A stretch of 64,000 nt of DNA from Branchiostoma floridae (taxonomy: Eukaryota; Chordata; Leptocardii; Amphioxiformes; Branchiostomatidae), in contig NC_049995.1 in the NCBI RefSeq assembly GCF_000003815.2, positions 10,007,295 through 10,071,294 on the forward strand. The letters are read 5' to 3'. The notes under the pieces were generated by a model. The model was not told the origin of the DNA, made no database searches, and saw nothing but the letters and a program-made list of their open reading frames with translations. The position numbers and the translations under genes were made by a program. This document shows, one piece after another, positions 23,801-35,162 of this stretch. Each line of letters starts with the position of its first letter. Within the stretch, counting starts at the first letter, position 1.

Positions 23801-24959
23801 AGTGACACATTTGAAGTAAGACTCTGTATCCTCTATACCCTATATATTATGATAAACGTACTAGCGAGCCGATGTCCCTTTTTTTCTTTAGAATATTAAT
23901 GTCTTATTCCACGACTAACAACTTTGATTCAATCAAAAGCTTTTCGATAATCTTTAAAGTATCAAAGATCAAACATTTTTTTCACTGATTTACTGACCTT
24001 TTCCTAATTCCAAGTAATCTCTCTATACTAAAACTCCTAAAGGGTTAAACTTTAGAGATGTAACACGTTTGCACAGTTAAGTAGAGCGGCAATCAACATT
24101 CCCACGTAACTTAAACGACCCCTGTGCACTTTGAATGGAGAGTGGTAGCCCGGTAGCCGCCGCCATGTTTGCACTAAGTCTCGTAGGTCAACCATCACAA
24201 AGGAGTCCGTCTCTAAATCGATAGTGTTAAAAGGATTCGCAAACTGAGCTGAACAAACTGTGGCGTTTTTTTTACAAGGCCGCGTCGTGTTCATCTGATA
24301 AACACAGCTACAAGTGGGTGTAAAAGTGTAGGCCACCCTCGTATATTTCCTTATTATGTCATCAATGTGTTTCTGGTATGTTTTAACTGATTGAAAATTT
24401 GTAACAAACTATGATAATTAAGGGTGTGAAACGCGTTGTTTTCTTCCCCTGCTTGTGATTGGTTGTGATCTGTACAAACGTTTAAAAGAAGAACGTTTTT
24501 CTGAGATTGATAAAGATTTCACATAAATTGTACCTTCAAGCATGGCATTGGTGATATAGGTTTGGGGACAAATCTTTTGTCTTTAGTGCTAAGTGCTATT
24601 TTGGGTAGAAAACAGTAAAACAGTTCGATTGTTTAATTTTCTTCTTGATCATGGTAACCATTCTTTAACGGCTTTGGGTTGTTTTATCGGTCTAAAGATT
24701 AGTCTATTGTGTAAGCGTCCAGTCGCCTTACCGTAGCGGGAGCGAAGTAATTCAAACCAACCCTGAAAACACCCGACGTACGCTAATGATAAACTATGCT
24801 GACAGACAACACTCTCAGCACCGTAGACGCTAAGAGGAGCTCCCAATAGTATGATTACCCTACTAGTACCAAGCTTATTGTCTAAAGCTTGCTTAACTAT
24901 CCCGGGACAACATTCAGTTCAACTTTTCTTTTATCATTTCTTTCAGAGTCTTCACCAAG

Positions 24960-27900
24960 ATGTCGTCTTTAATGGAATCATTCAACGGTGACTTGTCACC
25001 AAGGAGTCACTCTGTAGCTAACTATGTAAGTAAATAGTATCGTATTTATTTTATCATCAACCCTTCATAGATTTTAAATAGACATAAGTGATATTCATTG
25101 ACATGCTATTCTACTTTAATAGCTGTATAGAACATTTTTATAGGTAGATAGCGTAGGCAAATATTCAAAGATTGCTTGTATTTCCATTAGCACTTTATGA
25201 TATATTCAGCAAACATGGTGATTATATATCATGCTTAACCATATATAACCTTACTACCAAGAGGTGAAGCTTTGGTCAACTTGAGCCTTTCAGTATTTTT
25301 AGGGTTAATATTTCGAACGTACGTCTACGACTACGTTGTACCGCAAGTTGGATCAGGAAGAATCTTTTTATAATAAGAGATTTTTCTGAAAACGTATGAA
25401 ATCCAATTAAGCACGCATTCAAGAATCCGTAAATGTTGCGTTTTTTCATGAAAAAAGCTTTACTTGTACTTGATTATAACGTATGATTACCATGCATATG
25501 TACAGTATAGTGTATGATATATGTAGACATATAGTACAGCGTATTATAGTGTTTTATAGCTTTACATATCATTTTATTTTTCATCTTTTTTGTGATGAGC
25601 CGACAATCAAAGAAATTATGTATACCCCTTCACCTTTCTTCCGAAACTTTCTTATCTGCCCCCCTCCCCCATATCCTTAGACAAAGAAGGAGGCTATGGA
25701 AGACGCATCAGACGAGGAGAGAGGGGTCCTGATGCAGATGCAGGAACATTTCTACAGGCAGGCTCTCATGACGGAGAAGGCCAAGTACGACAAGGTATGG
25801 ACAAATACAACAGCTATTCGTGCCATATAAAAATTAATAGATGGAGAATAGATGGAGGATCTCAAGTACCATAGAACACAAAGTTTGATTCTAACATTGA
25901 GTTTGTATCTTTTATAAGATGCATTTTAGAGCCAGGGCTTAGATCTAATGAATAAACAAGGCCAGGGTTGATATCATCTAAGTGTTAACTGTTGTTCACC
26001 TTTATCCGCAGGGTAACCTATATCTGTGTATTTTCATGATATTTCAAGTCAATGGATTGTGCTTTAAAAGTTCAAACTGCAATATTTTTGAAAATATTGC
26101 AGTCCGATATGATAACAGATACAGGTTACCCAAATACTTTCAAATATCACCAACGGATATGTAGGTTACACTGCGAATAAAGATAAAGTAGCGTTTCATT
26201 AATGATATGACATACGATAACCATGTGCTGATTATATTACATATAAATTAAAATCCAGTTCTTGCATCACAATGTGTACGATTAATGATAATGGGAGATT
26301 ATGTTTTGTTTTACATTCAAGTAATAGATAGATCATTAAGATCTATTGACCTTGCTAAATGTTCTTTCACTTCTGAATCAGTTTTTCCGAGAAGAGGTGA
26401 GTAGAATGCTGGGGATAGCCGCCCAGCGCAGACGACAATATGGCCTCCCCAAGAAGAGTCACGAGACCTGCGACACCATCAAGGCCTTGCGCGAGTGGAT
26501 CACGTGGGAAACTAAGCGAATCAGCATCCACCGCGATAACGAGGACGAGAATGACGTCGTCCGCAACCTGCGCATGCTCCTGAACAGGATCGACTACGTG
26601 AAGATTCTTTTCTCAGACATCAAACGATATTTGATCACTCCTCTTCTCACGTACTTTGCGATCAGTGCAGAGTTTAACGCTGAGCTTTCGTCAGTCAGAA
26701 GAGATCTCATGAAAGGAAAACAGCAATGTGAGAAGCTATTATCGGACGACTACAAACAAATCACCGACGGACAAGCCTTCGAAGCCATACCGAACGAGAA
26801 GCGATTCCCAGTTCTAGTAGTGGTACCCAAAGCGATAGGATTCCTCTGCATAATCACAGATCTCACCACAAAATGGCGGATCCACTCTCAGTTCGAAAAC
26901 AATCTGGACAACTTGTGGACTCGCCGTGCCTCCTTGGACACCCCTCAGATGCTGCAGTCCAAGAAAGAAGAGATCACCCACCTCGAGAACAACGTGCAGA
27001 TGGCTCAACGAGACTTTGACGAGATCTCGCGAGACGTGCGGGAGTTCGAACAAGATGCTAAAGATTCTCAGTTTAGCAGTCAGTACTCGGGTACGTCTGA
27101 CAAGTTAGAGCAGGCACAACATGAAGTCAACAAGCTGCTACAAGAAGAAAGAAAACTTCAAAGAAAAATCAAGAGCATGACGGAGCGACTTCGCTCAACA
27201 AGAGTAGGGGCTGTTAAAATAAGAGACATGTTGAATCAGTCGAAAGAACAGCTCGCCAAAACACAAGAGATTTTGCTGACAAAAACTGAGGAGTTTGAAG
27301 AGTTGTCATCAAGAAAGAAAGAATTTGACGACTCGGAACAGGAGTTCCTTCGAGGAGGCTTCGACCAGAGAAGAGTAGAACTTATGCAGATGAAGGAAAG
27401 ACAGAGACATGCCAAGAAGAAGTTACGGTATGTCTTTAAACTATTTTTAAAAGCTATTAAGACAAGTGTAAACAATCGAGCATTCTGCCACACAGTATAA
27501 CGTAATCTCTGTGTAGGAAATGTACTTTTATTGTATCTCAACATAAAGGTTTCTAATGTAAACCTTCACTTAAATAGATTGGGACTTGTCTCATATATAT
27601 TTCCAACTGACTCGGTCGGCCTTGTTCCTGTATGGGACGTTAGAGTCACATGACATCAGCAACGGGTCGTAAGTGTTCGATAGTCTGTGTTGCCACACGT
27701 CTCTGTTTATTTCAATTGTGGTTATGTATATAAAAAAAAAGGTTCTATGATCCAGTGATAATGCCTTGTAAATAATCATTGTCTATTAATAGTAAGTGTA
27801 AAAAATGTGCCAATACAAAAGAACTTATCTATGAAACGTTCTTCACAATTTTCTGTCAATTTTAACAAATAATTTCCAGAGAGATTTACCAGTGGCATAA

Positions 27901-29928
27901 AATAGATTCAAAACTGGCCAAGGAGTACAGCTCGCCAAATGGAGTCATCAGCCACTCCGTTAGCCAGACACACTCTAGGCCGGCTTCGCTCCTCTGGCAG
28001 CTTATAATGCTCCATTTTGGTGCCTTAGGATCTGCTTGGAGATTACTTAACAAATACTATATCATACTTTCTGTTTTAGGCAACTAGAGGAGAGGCGTGA
28101 GCGGATAAAGCAGGATTTCCGGGCGGTGCGTGAGGAGCTGATCTCTCTGGACACCGAGCACGACAAGGTCACGCAGGACTACGACTACGTCAAGGGCATC
28201 ATGGACACCTCCCTCAAATCTCTCTGGAGAGGTTCGTGCGATTTTTTGGGTGAAATGCAGGAACTTTCGCGGTGGTTTAATGTTCGCGGTTTTTGCGGTG
28301 GCCCATTTACCGCTAACATTTTCCCATGGCAATTAGAGACTACAATCCATGATGCTACCGCGAACTTAAAACCACCGCGAAAAGTCCATTTTCCTGCTAC
28401 CGCGAAATTAAATTTCCACGAACTTAAATGCATTTACAGTATTTCCATAACGCCTGGTGTGCCTGGTGTCACGTAATGTTTTGATTGGTAATGAGTTAGA
28501 ATTATTCAAAATTGCCGACCCATGACGTCACAAGTTATCACGGCAGCGCCCATGAACCGAGGGCAAAACCAAAAATGGAAACTTTGCAAAAGTTATAATT
28601 ACAATTAAATTTTAAATCTTAAAATGCAACGTGGTGTTTAGAGCGGCGCACAATCGCAATCTCTACAGTCCATGGGCCGCACATAATATAGCAGGGAGGG
28701 TCTATCAGAATGTTACAATGACCGCCATTCAATTCGTAAATGGGATCAATGATGTGAAGTGAAGCATAGGAAAATTGTGGAATACTTTTGTTCTTTTTGG
28801 CAACGCCTTAAGAGCGGAGACATATTTTCTCTATCCTTATCGTGTACACTCTTATTTTACACAGATCAGTCCCCGGATGCCATCTCCGTTCTACCCAACA
28901 GAATGACGCGAGAGAAATTAAAAACGGTAAGCGTTACACTAAGTTAATGAGATGTTCTAAAGTCTCCATGTATAGAAGTATGTAGAATAATGGGCTACGT
29001 GTTGTCATTGGAATGACGTAAAATCCATTGGAAAAATACAGATATTTGTAGTTTAGCTCAGATGATAACTAGATAGAATATTATTGATCCTGTATAGATC
29101 CAATAGTAAGTGTTTTGTTTTCTGTTGCGATGATATCAAATAACTACACGTTGTTTACCATGTTTATATCATGTCACTGTAATTAGCCTCTAAGTATGAA
29201 CTTAGAAATTAACACTTCATTTTAACTGATATTCACATTGTTGGTTATTGATATACATGATGAACTGACGCCATTTTCTGCTTCGTTTTGCTACAGTTTC
29301 CGGTCTATGACATCCACCAACCCAAAGGAATCTGCCTGATTATCTGTAACGAGATCGTGCGGAACAAAGCGAAGTGCAGACACAGCGTGAGGAAGGACCT
29401 AAGGGGCCTTGCCAGCCTGTTCCGACAGTTCGGCTATCAAATCGTCGTTAAGGAGAACCTGACGTCAACAGTGAGTCAAAAGTTGTTTTCATCAAATTTT
29501 CTCTGTTGGGCAATCAGCAAAGGGTTAACATGCGCATGGTGGTTTTTTTTTCAGTGGTTGTATTTTAGAACCATTCTTGTGGCGCACAATTTTGGCTGGG
29601 TTTATTCTCCATTAGTTTTTGGTCCTTAAAAAGAACGCAAATGTAATGACATTAGTTATGGTAAGAAAAAGCAACTCAAACATCAAAAAGTAGATATTTG
29701 GATTAACAGATCGAAATATGAACTTTTAATTATGGTAAAGAAAAACAATATGTATAAACATTTAGGACAAAAAAATCCAATAAGAAATGACAGTTACTAT
29801 TTGTAACTATATGTGCTGTGATTTTTGTGTTTCACCGGTGTATGGCATAACAATATACAGGAGTAACCTCTCTCTCTGTCTCTGTCTCTGTCACTGTCTG
29901 TCTCTGTCTGTCTGTCTCTCTCTCTCTG

Positions 29929-29982
<54 letters not shown>

Positions 29983-31132
29983 ACAGACTCTATCTCTCTC
30001 TCCCCTCAATCTCTCTTGAGAACATGCAAATTTTCTTCATACTAAACGTACAGCGTAATCTTCTTCCTCAGCAAATCGTCGAGGCGCTGATCTCCCTATC
30101 GGACGAGTACCACGAGTTCAGCGGGCGGTACAGCTCGGTAGTGGTGGTGATCATGGCTCATGGGGACGCCTCGGGTAGACTGGTGGGCACGGACCTGCAA
30201 CCTGTCTCCGTCAACGAGCTGACGTCACACTTCCAGCACACACGCTGTCCCAGCCTCATGGGGCAGCCCAAGATGTTCTTCATTCAGGTGAGAAGTAATC
30301 TGTTTATTTAGTAATCTGTTGTTATCACCTGTATTGTAATCAGGTTGTTTGTCTGTAGTTGGGAGGTCTCTGAATATGTAAGGACGCTGAACACTTCACT
30401 TCCTGCATGTCTACAACATTGGATCAGGGCCAAACAAAATTATCCAGGTCTCGAAATACTTCATTACACCGTTAAATCTTACACCCTATAAGGCTTCTCA
30501 ACTGAAATATTTCGAGACCTAAATGTTTTGTTTGGCTCTGATCCAATGTTGTAGACATGCAGAAAGTAAAGACTTATGACATCTCTATTCCTCATAAATA
30601 CACATTTAGAGCTAGTTTTGTATACTAAATCAGAGTGTAAGTGAGGTTTTCGTTTCCTTTTTTTTTCATATTTTAGACTTGCATGGAGCTTGTCTTGGAA
30701 GCACAGCGACTGGGCAACCCCGACGTACCCGGGGACATCTCACCGAGACGAAACGGCTTCAAGTCAACTTTCAGTCTCAACAGCTTCGGTCCCCTCGTCG
30801 TAACGCCCGAAGAGCCGAGACTACCGGACAACAGCGACTTCTTCGTGGCACAGGCGACCGTCTTTCCCCCGCTAACGACCCCCATACTAACCTCCTCTCT
30901 AATCGTACAAGACAGATCATGCTCGCCCGAAAACTGCTTCCTGAACGCCATGGTTCGAATCTTCGCCGAGTACGCATGCGTGGAAGATTTGCTAAGCATG
31001 ATGGGAAGGGTGGAAGACTGCGTTGCTAGTACGGGCAGCCATGACAGTTATACCGGGCGAAGCTCTCCCTTGCAGATGTCATACGTCAAACAAACGTTAG
31101 GAAAACAGATCTTCTTCATGCCTGGGATGTAA
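24960..31132 (+). CDS. Coiled-coil/caspase-domain protein 2, catalytic Cys/His retained
   Basis: Eight coding exons: 24960-25025, 25681-25794, 26382-27427, 28080-28231, 28865-28926, 29297-29470, 30072-30287, 30677-31132; 2286 nt, 761 aa, phases consistent. It is paralogous to the gene just upstream: LMQMQEH and LCIITDLTTKWRIH match its N-terminal region, and the 1046-nt exon fuses regions that are two exons upstream. Residues about 230-460 are coiled coil. The caspase domain begins VYDIHQPKGICLIICNE. The catalytic His is H568 in VIMAHGDASG, and Cys is C612 in FFIQTCMEL, so the usual QACRG reads QTCME. R508 aligns with the p20 S1-pocket Arg. The p10 part (SDFFVAQATVF..., NCFLNAMVRIF, SYVKQTLGKQIFFMPG) lacks the S-W-R Arg. 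It is probably a catalytically competent cysteine peptidase with altered specificity; this is inference. Confidence 0.88.
25996..26187. mobile_element. MITE family 2, copy in caspase-like gene 2
   Basis: Terminal arms TTCACCTTTATCCGCAGGGT... and a decayed complement ending ...CTGCGAATAAAGATAAA. An internal palindrome GCAATATTTTTGAAAATATTGC lies near the centre. The same termini occur at 44614-44828. Confidence 0.75.
28235..28443. mobile_element. Foldback element rich in CGCGGT/ACCGCG
   Basis: TTCGCGGTGGTTTAATGTTCGCGG on the left is complemented by CCGCGAACTTAAAACCACCGCGAA on the right, with a further ACCGCGAAATTAAATTTCC block and a TTTACAGTA end. It lies in an intron of caspase-like gene 2. 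Non-coding. Confidence 0.7.
29870..30000. repeat. (CT)n / (CTGT)n microsatellite
   Basis: About 130 bp of CT and CTGT repeats, in the intron before the His568 exon of caspase-like gene 2. Confidence 0.95.
30403..30562. mobile_element. MITE family 3 (long terminal inverted repeats)
   Basis: CTGCATGTCTACAACATTGG...GGCCAAACAAAA at the left and its near-perfect complement at the right give arms of about 60 bp out of 160 bp. It lies in the intron between the catalytic His and Cys exons of caspase-like gene 2. A degraded fragment is at about 4100-4145. Confidence 0.85.
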
Positions 31133-31713
31133 AGTAGGCATAATTTGAGCACCCTTTGTGAACTCAGCATCAAAACAAAGCCTAACAATAGATAACCAGT
31201 TTTAGTGCGTCCTATTAAGAGCACATTGGCCGAAATAAGCCATTTCACCATTTATAGTGCGCATGTGCAGACGTGATGCATTGTGCTTGAGGACAAAATT
31301 TAATGGCCTTATTACTACAAAAAGGATGACAATGTACTTCACAATATTGACCTTACACTATTGCACATCTACACTGATAAATTTTAGATGACTTAAAGTT
31401 GGAGTACCAAAATATATTTGCAAGAAGAGTTCATTGTGTGTCTTTTAAAGACTTAAAGCGCAGCAAAATGTGATTATGGGTCTTTTAAAGACTTAAATGT
31501 ATAACAGACGCAGTCTTAGAATGTTCCTCTCTGTTTTCAGAATGTATAATGTGTATATTCTTCTATTTCTTGGTATTGGGAGAGAACTAAATGAAATGTA
31601 AATTTATATGATAACCCAATGTCTTTGCTTGTGAGTTGTATCAAGAAAAGGCAAAAAAAGTATAAGCACTTGTAAATATGACGATTCATTCAAGGCGGAC
31701 ATCTGAGAATTTG

Positions 31714-31719
31714 AATAAA
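31714..31719 (+). terminator. Candidate poly(A) signal for caspase-like gene 2
   Basis: AATAAA about 580 bp after the stop codon; assignment inferred from position and strand. Confidence 0.4.
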
Positions 31720-31753
31720 GAGACCCGCTATGATATCTTCTTCTTGTTCACTC

Positions 31754-31759
31754 TTTATT
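31754..31759 (-). terminator. Candidate poly(A) signal for the Pro-rich membrane protein gene
   Basis: TTTATT on the plus strand (AATAAA on minus), about 250 bp beyond the stop at 32008. Confidence 0.4.
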
Positions 31760-32007
31760 TCTGCTGGACAACAACAGTATTGAGACAAAAAGTATTTACA
31801 GGACTTATTTACATTGTATTTACAATTTGCCGATTGAGGAAGACCTTATATTCGTTTTTATACAATAAGCAGTTCAACAGCAGTGGTCTGGTAAATACTC
31901 GTAGTGTACATTTTTACAACAATAATTACCGACTGCAAAACACTTGACGAAGATGCTTCTCTTTGTAATACACAAGCCTCTCGCCAGGTGGAGCTGTCGA
32001 TCAGCAG

Positions 32008-33096
32008 TCACAATGATCCCCTTTCGTAGCATTTTCCACGAAAGTTCGTGTTCCTGATGGTTCCTGTTGTCATTCTATATTGTGACATGGAAATAGGAAG
32101 ATACAAAGAGAGAGAGTAAGAAATCATTTTTTTCATTGCGCATTAATCCCAATAGGTGAAACGTATGACATTTGGCACAAACATGGTACATTTAAACTAT
32201 TACTGATATCTAAATCTTAAATCAATAATCTACTTCATGAACAACAGTGAAGACATTCTTACAATGCATAACAGTACTCTAACATTATGTTTGTAGTAAG
32301 ATGCTACGTAATGAATGTATGAAATAGTCTCGTTTTTTACATTTTAAAGGCTCTCTGTGTACATGTACTACATAATCTTAATATGCAAACCATACTTACG
32401 CTTTAGGCCTATACCAAGACCCAGGGCAAGAGCTATGCCGATCACCGTCAGCACCCCCGCCGCGATTAGTGACACCATCCATTTCTTCCCCAACCTCCTA
32501 CTCCTCCGCGCGTTGCTAACACCGACAGGTGCAACCCTGCAGATTGGCACAGCTCCGAGTTTTCTATGCTCCGGGGGTGGAGTAATCACAACTTTCGGTA
32601 GGGGGCGCTTGGGAGTGGTTTGAAGTGGTGGGAGGGTACCCTTGAGTTGGAGAGGAGGTAGGTGATGCGGGGGTGTCGGAGGGGCGAGGTTGTGACTGAA
32701 GGCTGTATTGTCGTTGTCATCCTTCAAAAAAGACCGGGAAAGTTGGACAGTCAGTATATTGAAGTAAATCAAGATTCATTTCGTTTGAATCATTTTCAAA
32801 CGAAAGATTAGCAAGAATACTGGTACTTGTTTTGAAAAGGACCCAATTTTGCTCGTGTAATGCCTTACCAACTCTAACAAATGATAAGACTTATCAAGAG
32901 TACACAGTATACACGGTTCTGTACACGTAATGAAATTTGAATAAAAAATTTGTACATTCAAACATGGCGGCACCATAATGATACAAATTACCCAAGTTCT
33001 AACAATAGATTTTGTTTAAACTGAGTTTTTAAGAAAAACAAAATTACTCACCGTGTCACGGTTTTCAGGGAGTCCCAGGCTGTTCTGGCCACTCAT
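32008..33096 (-). CDS. Small Pro-rich single-pass membrane protein (gene A of the cluster)
   Basis: Three coding exons on the minus strand: 33096-33052 (MSGQNSLGLPENRDT), 32721-32400 and 32063-32008; 423 nt, 140 aa, phases agree. The exon holding the ATG extends to an acceptor at 33122, so a non-coding exon precedes it. Residues 16-90 are Pro-rich (PPTPPHHLPPLQLK, TPPPEH). A basic RRSRRLGKK precedes one strong membrane segment (WMVSLIAAGVLTVIGIALAL), then a short tail of about 25 residues. Basic residues before the membrane segment favour a cytosolic N-terminus. The layout (short first coding exon, then one exon with cytoplasmic part and membrane segment ending in phase 1) matches the neighbouring LDLRa and TMPRSS-like genes, so it may be a stripped-down relative. 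No enzymatic domain; function unknown. Confidence 0.62.
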
Positions 33097-33121
33097 CGTT
33101 GTAGACAAAAACTCCTCAAAT

Positions 33122-35162
33122 CTGAAATGCGTTTATTTCCAATTAATTCTGCTCCTTCCTACAAGAATAAAGTTCTAATTTAGAATAATACATATAAAAA
33201 CTTTGAGAAAATGACACATTTACACATCTTCTTAATGTGCTTTGTGACATGAGACCTACTTTTTCTTTAAAAGTCCGAAAGAAACCTGGAGGTTTCGAGC
33301 CCCCTAGCGGTACTTTTAAGTATCACAGCACCACAGACCGATATCTTGAAATAGCGTGGCATAGTCCATCAGTATCTGATATGCCTTACAGATGTATGTA
33401 GGCCAATGACCTCGATTTTGACATCCCGCCTAGCTTGAAACTTGCTGAACATCAACTGTTGTGTGTTACTACAGTTTAAAACTAGATGCTATGGCAACGT
33501 ACAAGAAATTCACACACAAAAATCCATATTACACAGAGGTATGAAGTAATCTACTTCTTGTTACAGATTGTTTCAGCACGCCACAGAAACGAATACTACA
33601 AAGGCACTGAATACACCATACATGTTAGAGATGTAAAGTTACATACTTGACCTAACCTCATTAACCATTGACAATTGTACTAGTATCAATTATAAGCTGA
33701 TAATCTATACAGATGTAAACTTCATAAGAGGAAAACTTAATGTTGAAGATTGCTGCATGCTTATTAAAGACCATGTAAAGACGTGGCTTGTATAGCCAAA
33801 TCCACTTTACGAATACGTAAAGGTGGTGCAAATTTCATTACCCTTTATGTTACTTTATGGCACCAAAAACACTGCAGCTGCAATATTTGACTACTTTATC
33901 ACGTATTTCCGTTGTTCGGAAAGTTTGCTTGAATATTCGTTTTCTTGCTGTACAAAGTAAGAATATATTGCCTTACCTAGAAAACCAAACGGTCCACTGG
34001 TAAGGGTGTTAAACAGAGGGTACCGTTTACTCTAACAGCTTCAACTACGACACAGCCGTCCGAAAATAGAAAGCAACTCTTCAAAAGTTGATGGCAAAAC
34101 AAGTGCTCCTTACCTAATGAAACGCTGGCCGTCAGTTAACTCGTCATGGTGTTATAGGTTCGCCTGCCCTTAGTATACAGTTCGCTCTTGCAGCAACAGT
34201 CAATATCTAAACCCGTAACAAACAACACACAGGTACAACTATACATGTACGTCATACTCGCCCAAGGGGTCCCTCACACGTGTACTCAAGCGTGTCGGCT
34301 CACTTTTCTCCCATCATTCATTGCCCGCGGCCGTCGCCATGTCAACGGGCGGCCATCTTTGTTTCTCGTGAAAGAACGGACATCGACACTGTTGTGTCGA
34401 ATCGTGTGGGGCTTGTGCGGAAGAGGTAGAATAAACAACCCCCTACAGATAATGTGTTTCAGTAAACAATGGTTTGTGCTACTGGATAGTCTAAGCCAGA
34501 GTCATTCATATACTAAATTTAGTATGCCAAAACGTCGGACCGTCTTAATTTATATCCCTTTGCATGCAAAAGAGGATTCTAACGCATCACATAGCCGTAG
34601 TAGAGATAAACTCAGAAAGGTTATCATCTTATATTAGATTTACATATTTCATTCTTCTTGTATGCATTGTTTTACCTTGTTGGCAATTAACCCTCGGATA
34701 TGAATTTGCAATAAAATTGATAGTTTTCACATAGGCTTCGCAAGGAATTTTAACAATAATTTTTGTGACCAAGCAAAACTACCTGTTCATAAATTCTGCG
34801 CGCACGAAAAATGCTTCTTGTTAGCTTTTACTATCAACTGGTACCCCTTTGAGAAAATATGGCATAACATTCAAGTGAATGCAATAATGAAGCCGTACTA
34901 AAGTCACTTACAATGACATCTTCAAAAGCATTGCTTTTATTAGAAATATGTAGACTGCGCAGGCCATAACAAAATATGAATTCAAAACACGAAGCTTATA
35001 TCATTTTACATTAATATTTACTGATGTAGTATGAATCTTTATCTTGCTTATTAAGCAATGTACAAAATGCTGAAGATCAACGTGTCATGGTAGTGAAATA
35101 GTGTCATTCGCTGAGTTTCAGTCTGTTCAAAATCACACATTAGGATAATTCTATTGTCAGTC
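33122..35162. other. Flank between gene A and gene B of the membrane cluster
   Basis: Probably the promoter and leader exons of gene A: a donor-like CTTAC on the plus strand around 34110 could end a non-coding exon reading away from the CCGCGGCCGTCGCCATG region near 34320. A 149-codon plus ORF at 34188-34637 overlaps this and has no recognisable domain. The rest is AT-rich unique sequence. Confidence 0.4.

Larger units (their letters stand above)
20681..24946. other. Intergenic region between the two caspase-like genes
   Basis: Contains the duplicated exon tail, a 16-bp tandem repeat, a poly-G run near 23600-23617 and AT-rich unique sequence. A non-coding leader exon of the second gene is expected here because its first coding exon begins at an acceptor, but none could be fixed. 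A 94-codon minus ORF at 24052-24336 has no recognisable domain. Confidence 0.45.
31133..32007. other. Convergent 3' flanks of caspase-like gene 2 and the Pro-rich membrane protein
   Basis: The plus-strand gene ends at 31132 and the minus-strand gene at 32008. An AATAAA on each strand (31714-31719 plus; 31754-31759 minus) suggests that the two transcripts end close together or overlap. No coding exon seen. Confidence 0.5.

Noticed and set aside
24052-24336. 94-codon minus-strand ORF upstream of caspase-like gene 2
   Set aside because: No recognisable domain or neighbouring exons; more likely part of the leader or promoter region of the plus-strand gene.
30679-31029. 116-codon plus ORF and minus ORFs over the same span
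   Set aside because: Out-of-frame shadows of the caspase p10 exon.
34188-34637. 149-codon plus-strand ORF
   Set aside because: No domain, no splice context, and it overlaps the probable promoter/leader region of gene A on the other strand.
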